Positions 1 through 5,420 of a DNA stretch of 6,472 bases are shown here, in pieces (within the stretch, counting starts at the first letter, position 1; each line of letters starts with the position of its first letter). The stretch lies in contig DBIS01000355.1 in the NCBI GenBank assembly GCA_002296975.1, positions 1 to 6,472 of the forward strand. The letters run 5' to 3'. The translations under genes were made by a program, and so were the position numbers. The stretch comes from Deltaproteobacteria bacterium UBA796 (GTDB taxonomy: Bacteria > Myxococcota_A > UBA796). A model generated the notes under the pieces. That model saw only the letters and a program-made list of their open reading frames with translations, made no database searches and was not told the DNA's origin.

Positions 1-683
1 TGATTTTGACGGGAGTGAAAACGCCCGCAGCCACGGGTGGTGTAGATCGTGGGCGCCGCATTGAAGGGGCGGTCAAGCGCCTGGAAAGTGGACGAGTCGA
101 GCGATTTAAGACCGGCGAACAAGATCCCATTCGTTTCGCGGTCAAGGCTGCTGAAGAGGGCGGCTGCACGCTCGGGCACCGTTCGGCATCCATGCTGGTT
201 GAGTTCGTAGGCTCAGATTTGGGTAGAATCCAGAATGAGCTCGGCAAGTTGATTGCGTTTGTTGGCGGTGCGGGGGAGATCGATGGGGTCGCCATCGAGG
301 CGGTGTGTAGTTTGGTGGCTGAAGCGGCGATTTGGGACCTGACGGACGCGGTGGTGAGGAGAGACCCAGACCGCGCTTTAGCGGTCGCTCATCGCATGCT
401 GGAAACCGGTGAATCATCCCATCGCTTGATCGGCATGATCGCTTGGCAGATGCGTCAGTTGATCACTTTACAAGACTGTTTGGGACGGTCGGTGAATCCA
501 CGAGACGCGGGTATCCGTATGCCGCGGTACAAGTTGGAGGCTGCAACTGACATGATACGGAACCGCCCGATTCACGCGGCGCGGATTTTGGATCAGATCG
601 CCACGGCAAACGCCGGCCTCAACAGTTCTCGTGCGGGCGACCGACGGGTGTTTGAAGGGTTGTTGTTACAGCTGACGACCTGA
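1..683 (+). CDS. holA: DNA polymerase III delta subunit, C-terminal part (5' end outside window)
   Basis: The frame is open from the left edge (first whole codon at position 3) to TGA at 681-683, so this is the 3' part of a gene that begins outside the window; the TTG at 6 is not a convincing start. HolA (delta) is the clamp-loader subunit that opens the beta sliding clamp and loads it on DNA with delta' and tau/gamma. Family signs visible here are the DLGRIQNELGKL segment (the 'G.DL..L..EL.KL' signature at the end of the AAA-like part), then IWDLTDAVVRRDP and the LETGESSHRLIGMIAWQMRQL stretch of the helical C-terminal collar domain, and a C-terminal helix pair ending FEGLLLQLTT. The visible 226 or so residues match the last two thirds of a usual ~330-residue delta. 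It converges on rpsT, and the holA-rpsT neighbourhood is common in bacteria. Identification rests on recognised motifs; the family is divergent, but I am fairly sure. Confidence 0.88.
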   Translation, partial: ILTGVKTPAATGGVDRGRRIEGAVKRLESGRVERFKTGEQDPIRFAVKAAEEGGCTLGHRSASMLVEFVGSDLGRIQNELGKLIAFVGGAGEIDGVAIEAVCSLVAEAAIWDLTDAVVRRDPDRALAVAHRMLETGESSHRLIGMIAWQMRQLITLQDCLGRSVNPRDAGIRMPRYKLEAATDMIRNRPIHAARILDQIATANAGLNSSRAGDRRVFEGLLLQLTT

Positions 684-699
684 TTTATAGCGCTCATAA

Positions 700-755
700 A
701 CGACAAAGAGAAGAACCCGATCGGTATAGACCAATCGGGTTCTTCTCTTTGTTGT
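700..755. terminator. Bidirectional intrinsic terminator between holA and rpsT
   Basis: Bases 700-721 pair with 734-755 over 22 positions with one G-T wobble (702/753). After a C/A mismatch (722/733), three more pairs (723-725 with 730-732) close a four-base ATAG loop. The arms read AGAAGAACCCGAT and its complement. In either direction the descending arm is T-rich (TTCTTCTCTTTG), so the hairpin can act for both converging genes. There is no long pure U-run, so efficiency is uncertain, but position, length and symmetry make the role very likely. It begins 16 bases after the holA stop and ends 12 bases short of the rpsT stop. Confidence 0.88.
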
Positions 756-767
756 GTGCTCGAAAGC

Positions 768-1031
768 TTAGCCGATTTGGAGAATCGCCTTGTTCAAGCG
801 GCTCACGCAGCGTGCAGCATTCTTTTTGTGGATGATGCCCTTTTGAGCGACCCGCTGAATGATGGCGACCGCGCCAGGTAGAAGACTCTGTGCAGCGGCC
901 TTGTCACCCGCATCAACGGCGTCACGTACCTTTTTAATCTCAGTCCGCATGGTGGACCGATAGTGGCGGTTGTGTGCCCGGAGCTTAATGTTTTGCCGGT
1001 TCCGCTTGATTGCGCTTGCGATATTAGCCAT
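768..1031 (-). CDS. rpsT: 30S ribosomal protein S20
   Basis: An 87-residue basic protein of the usual S20 length. S20 is a primary 16S rRNA-binding protein of the small subunit body, made of a helical bundle. The N-terminus MANIASAIKRNRQNIKLRAHNR is the typical S20 start; the KGIIHKKNAARCVSRLNKAI segment near the C-terminus is the conserved 'G.IHKN.A.R..SRL' signature. The start is placed at the ATG whose complement is 1029-1031, because it gives the canonical MANI start and is preceded on the minus strand by GGAG (1038-1041) with a six-base spacer. An ATG four codons upstream (1041-1043) is in frame but lacks its own clear ribosome binding site and overlaps the GGAG. The gene is monocistronic within the window, convergent with holA and divergent from ugd. 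In E. coli S20 represses its own translation; the start region here is foldable (see separate entry). Confidence 0.97.
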   Translation of the reverse strand: MANIASAIKRNRQNIKLRAHNRHYRSTMRTEIKKVRDAVDAGDKAAAQSLLPGAVAIIQRVAQKGIIHKKNAARCVSRLNKAILQIG

Positions 1032-1057
1032 TTTTGGCTCCATAGATTAGTTGGGAG
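1026..1057 (-). promoter_or_regulatory. rpsT ribosome binding site and start codon inside potential hairpins
   Basis: On the minus strand the Shine-Dalgarno GGAG is at 1041-1038 and the start codon at 1031-1029. A perfect five-base inverted repeat, AGCCA (1039-1035) and TGGCT (1030-1026), encloses a four-A loop and takes up the last two bases of the GGAG and the UG of the AUG. Upstream in the leader, CTCC (1057-1054), part of a CACCTCC run that resembles the 3' end of 16S rRNA, could pair instead with the same GGAG. Both pairings are short. They are visible in sequence; a regulatory role, such as feedback by S20, is inference. Confidence 0.4.
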
Positions 1058-1087
1058 GTGTCGGGCATTAACCCGTCTGCGGTCCGC

Positions 1088-1116
1088 CAGCTATCGCCAC
1101 TAAATATGCTTGTCAA
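1088..1116 (-). promoter_or_regulatory. Candidate rpsT promoter (perfect -35, poor -10)
   Basis: On the minus strand a consensus -35 box TTGACA lies at 1116-1111, followed after 17 bases by TAGCTG at 1093-1088, which keeps only the first two bases of TATAAT. The downstream segment is GC-rich (GGCGGACCGC), as in promoters of ribosomal genes under stringent control. Transcription would start near 1080, giving an untranslated leader of about 50 bases. The -35 match is strong and the position suitable; the weak -10 keeps confidence modest. Confidence 0.45.
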
Positions 1117-1135
1117 ACGTCTGGGCCGTGTTTGA

Positions 1136-1164
1136 TTCACCCGTATGTCGATTGTGTGCATAAT
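1136..1164 (+). promoter_or_regulatory. Candidate sigma-70-type promoter for ugd and downstream genes
   Basis: In the divergent 1032-1222 intergenic region, TTCACC (1136-1141) and CATAAT (1159-1164, five of six to TATAAT) are separated by 17 bases, facing ugd. Transcription would begin near 1171 and leave a leader of about 50 bases. It starts about 20 bases from the -35 box of the opposite rpsT promoter, so the two would be back to back. Nothing else in the intergenic region is recognisable: no tRNA, no riboswitch, no small gene. A five-pair hairpin (1198-1202 with 1209-1213) just upstream of the ugd start touches the edge of its ribosome binding site and is probably incidental. Confidence 0.35.
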
Positions 1165-1222
1165 GGCGAGGGCTTGAGTGGCGCAGTAAACGGAAGCTCG
1201 GTCTTTGAACCGGAGGCAGTCG

Positions 1223-2548
1223 ATGCAAATTTGTGTTGTTGGAACGGGCTATGTTGGCCTGGTTGTTGGGACATGTCTGGCAGATCAAGGTTTTCGTGTA
1301 ATGTGCGTGGACCGGGATGCTGAAAAGATATCCTCGCTCGATGCTGGGCATTTGCCCATTTACGAACCCGGCCTAGAGGACATCCTCCGTCGCGCGTACC
1401 GTGAAGGAAGACTGAGTTTTAGTACAGATCTCGCATCGTCTTTAGATGGCGCCGACGTGGTGTTTATCGCCGTCGGGACACCCTCGGCTGACGATGGATC
1501 AGCGGACCTCAGTGCCGTCATGACTGTCGCAGACGAGATTGGTGAAAAGTTGACTGCGCCTGCGACCATCGTGATCAAGTCCACAGTGCCAGTAGGGACT
1601 GCAAAGCGAGTTCGCGCCCGGATTGCAGCCAAAACCGATCATGCTGTTCACATTGTCTCGAACCCAGAGTTTCTAAAAGAAGGGGCAGCGGTCGCCGACT
1701 TTACTCACCCCGATCGAATCGTGGTGGGCTGTGATTCCGCCGCTGCAGTCGGCGTGATGCAGCGCTTGTACCAGGGGCTTGTCCGAACAGGCCGCCCGAT
1801 AGTGTTCATGGACAACCAATCAGCAGAAATCACCAAATACGCGTCTAATGTGCTTTTGGCGACCAAAATATCCTTCATGAATGAGTTGGCGCGTTTATGT
1901 GAGGCGGTCGGTGGAGATATTGAGGCCGTCCGCATGGGCACCGGGAGTGATAGTCGAATCGGCCCGAAGTTTTTGTTCGCAGGTGCTGGATTTGGTGGTT
2001 CTTGTTTCCCGAAAGACATCCGTGCGTTGGCGTGGATGGGGAAGACGGCCGGGGTACACTTGGAGATTCCAGCAGCGGTCGAGCGGATCAATGCGGTGCA
2101 AAAGCGAATGGTCGGCGATAAAATTATCGCTCAGTTGGGTCCAGATTTGTCAGGGAAGACCATCGGCATTTGGGGCTTGGCTTTTAAGCCGAGAACCGAC
2201 GATGTTCGGGATGCCCCAGCACTGGTCCTGATTGCACAATTGTTGGCTGCCGGGGCAACGATTCAGGCCACAGACCCCGAGGCCATCGAAGCGGCCAAGG
2301 CGGCACTCTCTACTCAAGACGGTTTTGATCGCGTCCACTTTGTTGACTCTTCACTGGAGGCTGCGCAGGATGCAGATGCAGTGGTGTTGATTACCGAGTG
2401 GAGCGAATTTCGTAATCCAGACTTCACCGCTTTGAAGGCCAAGATGCGGTCGCCTGTCATTTATGACGGCCGAAATGTTTTGGTGCCAGAGGTGGTATGT
2501 CAGGCTGGATTCGAGTACCACGGTATCGGCCGATTACCTTCGGCTTGA
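1223..2548 (+). CDS. ugd: UDP-glucose 6-dehydrogenase
   Basis: A 441-residue cytoplasmic enzyme that oxidises UDP-glucose to UDP-glucuronate in two steps with two NAD+; the product feeds capsule, exopolysaccharide or lipid A sugar pathways. The N-terminal Rossmann fold begins with GTGYVGL (residues 7-13), with Asp30 at the end of the second strand as expected for NAD binding. NPEFLKEG (147-154), the ITKYASN segment with Lys205 and Asn209, and GFGGSCFPKD with the catalytic Cys261 and Asp265 all sit at positions very near those of the Streptococcus pyogenes enzyme. The UDP-binding C-terminal domain has FKPRTDDVRDAP (321-332). No key residue is missing. The ATG at 1223 is chosen because GGAGG (1212-1216) lies six bases upstream and the protein then starts directly with the first strand (MQICVVGTGYVG). 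It ends 11 bases before lepA, so the two are probably co-transcribed. No sugar transferase gene is nearby to show which polymer it serves. Confidence 0.96.
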   Translation: MQICVVGTGYVGLVVGTCLADQGFRVMCVDRDAEKISSLDAGHLPIYEPGLEDILRRAYREGRLSFSTDLASSLDGADVVFIAVGTPSADDGSADLSAVMTVADEIGEKLTAPATIVIKSTVPVGTAKRVRARIAAKTDHAVHIVSNPEFLKEGAAVADFTHPDRIVVGCDSAAAVGVMQRLYQGLVRTGRPIVFMDNQSAEITKYASNVLLATKISFMNELARLCEAVGGDIEAVRMGTGSDSRIGPKFLFAGAGFGGSCFPKDIRALAWMGKTAGVHLEIPAAVERINAVQKRMVGDKIIAQLGPDLSGKTIGIWGLAFKPRTDDVRDAPALVLIAQLLAAGATIQATDPEAIEAAKAALSTQDGFDRVHFVDSSLEAAQDADAVVLITEWSEFRNPDFTALKAKMRSPVIYDGRNVLVPEVVCQAGFEYHGIGRLPSA

Positions 2549-2559
2549 AGCGAGCACCC

Positions 2560-4371
2560 ATGCAGCCACCCCTCGATAGAATTCGAAACTTCGCGATCAT
2601 CGCCCATATTGATCACGGCAAGTCCACCCTAGCGGACCGCCTGATGGAGGCGTCAGGCCTTATTGGGGAGCGCGATAAGAAGGCGCAGTATCTGGACAGG
2701 ATGGAGTTGGAGCAAGAGCGGGGCATTACCATCAAGGCCCAAACGGTGGTGATGGAGTACACCGCTGAAGATGGCCTGGTCTATTGGCTCAATCTGATTG
2801 ACACGCCTGGTCACGTGGACTTTAGCTATGAGGTTGCGCGTTCACTTTCGGCCTGCGAAGGCGTGCTGTTGGTGGTTGATGCCACCCAGGGGGTTGAGGC
2901 GCAAACCCTCTCCAACGTTTATTTGGCGCTGGAGCAAGACGCGGAGATTCTACCGGTCATCAACAAGGTTGACCTGCCGAGTGCGGATGTCGATGGTGTG
3001 TTGGAGCAGATAGCTGATGGGATAGGGCTCGACGTCGAGAATGCGCTGTCGGTCAGTGCAAAGACCGGGGTGGGGGTGCCGGCCGTGCTTGAGGCCGTCG
3101 TAAAGCACTTTCCACCGCCAGTCGGAGACCGAGAGGCCCCTTTAAAGGCGCTTATCGTCGATTCTTGGTTTGACTCTTATGTGGGTGTGGTTGTGTTGAT
3201 TCGCGTCGTCGATGGCGGACTAAAGAAAGGCGACAAGATCCTTTTAATGGGGGCTGAGGCCCAATACGAAGTCACAAAGGTGGGGGTGTTCGCTCCAGAG
3301 CTCTCCGAACGGCCAAGCCTCGCTGCGGGTGAGGTTGGCTTTATCATCGCCAACATCAAGACATTGGCTGATGCCAGGGTTGGCGACACAGTGACCCTCA
3401 AAGACCGACCTGCCGCCGAGCAACTCAAGGGATTCAAAGCCTGTAAGCCCATGGTTTTCTCGGGGGTCTTTCCCGTGGAGTCCAAGGACCACAGCGACCT
3501 CAGAGCAGCCCTTGAAAAGCTCCAACTGAACGATGCTGCCTTCAGCTACCAAGCCGAGACATCGGATGCGCTTGGCTTTGGGTTTCGATGTGGCTTTTTA
3601 GGTTTACTCCATATGGAGATCGTTCAGGAGCGCCTCGAGCGAGAGTATGGGCTCAACTTGATTATCACTAGCCCCAGTGTCGTCTACAAAGTCCGGACAA
3701 AGATGGGTGAAGAGTTCGAAATTCATTCACCGAGCATGTTGCCGCCCTTGCAGGAGGTATCGGAAATATTGGAGCCATTGGCCAAGGTGGTACTGCATGC
3801 CCCAGAGGTGCATGTCGGTGCGCTCATGAAGCTTTGCCAAAAACGACGCGGTGTCCAAGAGGCTTTCGAGTACACAGGCCCAGGTCGGGTGATGCTCACC
3901 TACATTTTGCCCTATGCCGAGGTCGTTTTTGACTTTTTCGACCGCCTAAAGAGTGTATCTAAGGGCTATGCGTCGATGGATTATGAGGTTCAGGAGTGGG
4001 TTGTGGGTGACCTCGTTAAGCTCGATATCCGAGTAAACGGTGAGAATGTGGACGCGCTCTCTACGATTTGCCATCGAGACCAGGCATATTTTAAGGGCCA
4101 GGCGCTTACCAAAAAACTAAAAGAGTTCATCCCTCGGCAAATGTGGGATGTGGCTGTTCAGGCTGCCGTCGGGACCAAAGTGATTTCACGCACAACGGTG
4201 AAGGCGCTTCGCAAGGACGTCACGGCCAAGTGCTACGGCGGAGACATTTCCCGGAAGCGAAAGCTGTTGTCTAAACAGAAAGCCGGTAAGAAACGTATGA
4301 AATCGGTCGGGAATGTGGAGATCCCACAAGAGGCATTTTTGGCCGTGCTCAAACTCGGCGATGATGGTTGA
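2560..4371 (+). CDS. lepA: Translation elongation factor 4 (LepA), ribosomal GTPase
   Basis: A 603-residue GTPase of normal LepA length. LepA binds the ribosome and has been linked to back-translocation and to 30S biogenesis. Domain order is visible: G1 AHIDHGKST (15-23), G2 RGITIKAQ (54-61), G3 DTPGHVDF (81-88) with His85 as the catalytic-type histidine, G4 NKVD (135-138) and G5 SAK (166-168); then a beta-barrel domain and EF-G-like domains (GFRCGFLGLLHMEIVQERL is the domain III signature). The LepA-specific C-terminal domain carries TAKCYGGDISRKRKLL from residue 555 and the basic KAGKKRMK patch at 574-581. The ATG at 2560 gives the canonical start 'PLDRIRNFAIIAHIDHGKST'; its ribosome binding site is weak (GAAGCGAG upstream), so re-initiation after ugd, whose stop is 11 bases away, may help. 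An in-frame ATG at 2497 lies inside ugd and is rejected. In many proteobacteria lepB (signal peptidase) follows; here it does not. Confidence 0.97.
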   Translation: MQPPLDRIRNFAIIAHIDHGKSTLADRLMEASGLIGERDKKAQYLDRMELEQERGITIKAQTVVMEYTAEDGLVYWLNLIDTPGHVDFSYEVARSLSACEGVLLVVDATQGVEAQTLSNVYLALEQDAEILPVINKVDLPSADVDGVLEQIADGIGLDVENALSVSAKTGVGVPAVLEAVVKHFPPPVGDREAPLKALIVDSWFDSYVGVVVLIRVVDGGLKKGDKILLMGAEAQYEVTKVGVFAPELSERPSLAAGEVGFIIANIKTLADARVGDTVTLKDRPAAEQLKGFKACKPMVFSGVFPVESKDHSDLRAALEKLQLNDAAFSYQAETSDALGFGFRCGFLGLLHMEIVQERLEREYGLNLIITSPSVVYKVRTKMGEEFEIHSPSMLPPLQEVSEILEPLAKVVLHAPEVHVGALMKLCQKRRGVQEAFEYTGPGRVMLTYILPYAEVVFDFFDRLKSVSKGYASMDYEVQEWVVGDLVKLDIRVNGENVDALSTICHRDQAYFKGQALTKKLKEFIPRQMWDVAVQAAVGTKVISRTTVKALRKDVTAKCYGGDISRKRKLLSKQKAGKKRMKSVGNVEIPQEAFLAVLKLGDDG

Positions 4372-4445
4372 TCGGGGTGGTGATTCTTTGCGTTGGTGGC
4401 GCGCAATCCCAGATTTAATAGACTGTGGCATCAATGGAGCTTCGA

Positions 4446-4814
4446 ATGGCATCTCGAACGGGTCGAATCAGTTTATTTAGCTTTGTATTGATCTTGCTGA
4501 TTGCTGGTACAGTGGTGATGAGTCAGCGCTTTTTCCCATATTATTGGGATTTTTGGCAGATGAAAGAGATCACCAAGACCACCGCGCGGACCTGGAAGAT
4601 TTTGGGCCGACAGGTGGCAGATGATAAGCTTGCGACCATGATCGAGGATCGTGGTTTGTCCGAATATTTGGACTCAAGTTTTTGCGATATGGTGGACCGG
4701 AGCCGCGGGGTTTATGTGCACTGCAGTTGGGAGGTTGACGTTTACTATCCTTTCTCCGAGAAGATCAAGACTTTGGCGTTTCAGACAGAGCATTTCCAGT
4801 CCTTGGACGACTGA
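4446..4814 (+). CDS. Small single-pass membrane protein of unknown function
   Basis: I do not recognise this 122-residue protein with confidence. Residues 1-7 contain two arginines (MASRTGR), then a hydrophobic helix at about 8-26 (ISLFSFVLILLIAGTVVMS), then QRFFPYYWDFWQM and a mixed soluble domain with two predicted helices and a strand-rich end (GVYVHCSWEVDVYYPF). The positive-inside rule suggests a cytoplasmic N-terminus and about 95 residues outside the membrane. The only two cysteines (Cys80 and Cys93) are in that part and could form a disulfide. The layout (N-terminal helix, 'P.Y' just after it, terminal strand and F-rich end) resembles DUF4845 proteins, which sit near lepA-lepB in gammaproteobacteria, but that is a weak similarity of pattern. 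The ATG at 4446 is chosen because GGAG (4436-4439) is six bases upstream; in-frame GTG 4425 and ATG 4434 lack such a site. It lies 74 bases after lepA, and its stop codon touches the pyrR leader. Confidence 0.8.
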   Translation: MASRTGRISLFSFVLILLIAGTVVMSQRFFPYYWDFWQMKEITKTTARTWKILGRQVADDKLATMIEDRGLSEYLDSSFCDMVDRSRGVYVHCSWEVDVYYPFSEKIKTLAFQTEHFQSLDD

Positions 4815-4827
4815 ATCCAGGCAGGCT
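4814..4827 (+). promoter_or_regulatory. PyrR-binding-loop-like RNA box
   Basis: The RNA AAUCCAGGCAGGCU matches the PyrR-binding consensus ARUCCNGNGAGGYU, as I recall it from Bacillus pyr leaders, at 11 of 12 defined positions; the exception is C instead of G at the ninth position (4822). The consensus fold would place CAGGCA as a hexaloop closed by C4817-G4824 and U4816-G4825. The next pair would be A4815 with C4826, a mismatch, and I find no good lower stem, so the structural support is weaker than the sequence support. The box starts on the last base of the upstream stop codon and ends 41 bases before the pyrR start. Confidence 0.5.
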
Positions 4828-4837
4828 AAATCACGGT

Positions 4838-4865
4838 TGACCCCCGGTTGGGTCTAGAGGGGTCA
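4838..4865 (+). promoter_or_regulatory. Hairpin burying the pyrR ribosome binding site, with an alternative hairpin that frees it
   Basis: TGACCCC (4838-4844) is perfectly complementary to GGGGTCA (4859-4865) with a 14-base loop; this stem takes up most of the GAGGGG Shine-Dalgarno (4857-4862) of pyrR. The same left arm, GACCC (4839-4843), is also perfectly complementary to GGGTC (4850-4854) with a six-base loop, which would leave the Shine-Dalgarno open. The two cannot form together. A third weak fold, GGUC (4851-4854) with GGUC (4861-4864) around the hexaloop UAGAGG, resembles a PyrR loop. Complementarities are seen directly; switching is inferred. Confidence 0.55.
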
Positions 4866-4868
4866 TCC

Positions 4869-5420
4869 ATGACGCGAACCACCGGCATGAATGCCATCGA
4901 GGTCGGGCGGACACTCGACCGACTTGCCACCGAGATTATCGAGTTGTTGGGTGTACCCACTGATTACTCATTGGTCGGGATCGTGACGGGGGGTCATCCG
5001 GTTTCGGAGCGGCTCGCCGACCGAATTGAGGTAGCGACCGGCGTGAGGCCCGCGACGGGTACGGTGGATATCACCTTGTACCGAGACGATTTGTATACCG
5101 GTCTAGAAAAGCCGGTTTTGGGTGAAACTCGGTTGCCTTTTGATCTGACTGGCCAGGACATTGTCTTGGTGGATGATGTGCTCTTTACTGGGCGGACCGT
5201 TCGGGCGGCCTTGGATGTGCTCCATGATTACGGGAGACCTCGGTCTGTGAAGCTCGCTGTGCTGGTGGACCGAGGGCATCGCGAGCTGCCGATTTCCGCG
5301 GATTTTTCGGGGCGTTTTTTGGTCACTGAAAAGACAGATCGGGTGGAGGTCAGTTTGAGCCTGAGTGAGGATAGTGGTGATTTCGTAGCGGTTCATTCTC
5401 CCAGCCGAGGTGTGGCATGA
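4869..5420 (+). CDS. pyrR: PyrR: pyrimidine operon regulator / uracil phosphoribosyltransferase family
   Basis: A 183-residue cytoplasmic protein of normal PyrR length. PyrR senses uridine nucleotides and, in the species studied, binds pyr mRNA to lower expression; many members also make UMP from uracil and PRPP. Diagnostic motifs are VDITLYRDDL (66-75), the PRPP loop VLVDDVLFTGRTVRAA (99-114) and VLVDRGHRELPI (131-142), followed by ADFSGRFLVTEKTDRVEV. The pyrophosphate-loop segment is odd: GIVTGG (37-42) where Bacillus has GIKTRG, so both basic residues are replaced. The start at 4869 is preceded by GAGGGG (4857-4862) with a six-base spacer; Met7 is an alternative without such a site. The stop overlaps the pyrB start in an ATGA (5417-5420), typical of translational coupling. 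Gene order pyrR-pyrB-pyrC is shared with Pseudomonas, Thermus and actinobacterial clusters. The upstream leader suggests it regulates its own message. Confidence 0.95.
   Translation: MTRTTGMNAIEVGRTLDRLATEIIELLGVPTDYSLVGIVTGGHPVSERLADRIEVATGVRPATGTVDITLYRDDLYTGLEKPVLGETRLPFDLTGQDIVLVDDVLFTGRTVRAALDVLHDYGRPRSVKLAVLVDRGHRELPISADFSGRFLVTEKTDRVEVSLSLSEDSGDFVAVHSPSRGVA

Larger units (their letters stand above)
4797..4868 (+). promoter_or_regulatory. Putative PyrR-responsive leader of the pyrRBC genes
   Basis: This covers the end of the small membrane protein gene and the 54-base gap before pyrR. In order it holds: a perfect five-base hairpin (4797-4801 with 4809-4813) over the upstream stop codon; a PyrR-box-like sequence (4814-4827); a direct repeat CGGTTG (4834-4839 and 4845-4850); and two mutually exclusive hairpins of which the longer covers the pyrR ribosome binding site. 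A poor promoter-like pair, TTGGAC (4803-4808) and TAAATC (4827-4832), might start a separate transcript near 4840, but each box matches only half its consensus. No hairpin followed by a U-run is present, arguing against a transcription attenuator. The whole is read here as a translational control region; this is inference supported by sequence match and position. Confidence 0.5.

Noticed and set aside
1165..1222. tRNA-like or small RNA look of the segment before ugd
   Set aside because: No cloverleaf can be drawn; only a short five-pair hairpin is present, and the segment is explained as the ugd leader.
1100..1351. 83-codon minus-strand frame in the rpsT-ugd intergenic region running into ugd
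   Set aside because: Low-complexity shadow-like sequence, antisense to the start of ugd and crossing the presumed promoters, with no ribosome binding site seen.
2497..2559. In-frame upstream ATG giving a LepA 21 residues longer
   Set aside because: It lies within the end of ugd, the added residues are not LepA-like, and the start at 2560 gives the canonical N-terminus.
4388..4421. Possible promoter between lepA and the small membrane protein (TTTAAT at 4414-4419)
   Set aside because: The -10-like box is good, but the available -35-like boxes are poor or spaced at 15 or 20 bases, so I cannot support it.
4425..4445. Earlier GTG (4425) and ATG (4434) starts for the small membrane protein
   Set aside because: Neither has a Shine-Dalgarno site; the ATG at 4446 has GGAG at six bases spacing, and this GGAG overlaps the earlier ATG.
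4815..4868. Transcription attenuator of the Bacillus type before pyrR
   Set aside because: The hairpins here are not followed by a U-run, and the longer one overlaps the ribosome binding site, which fits translational control better.
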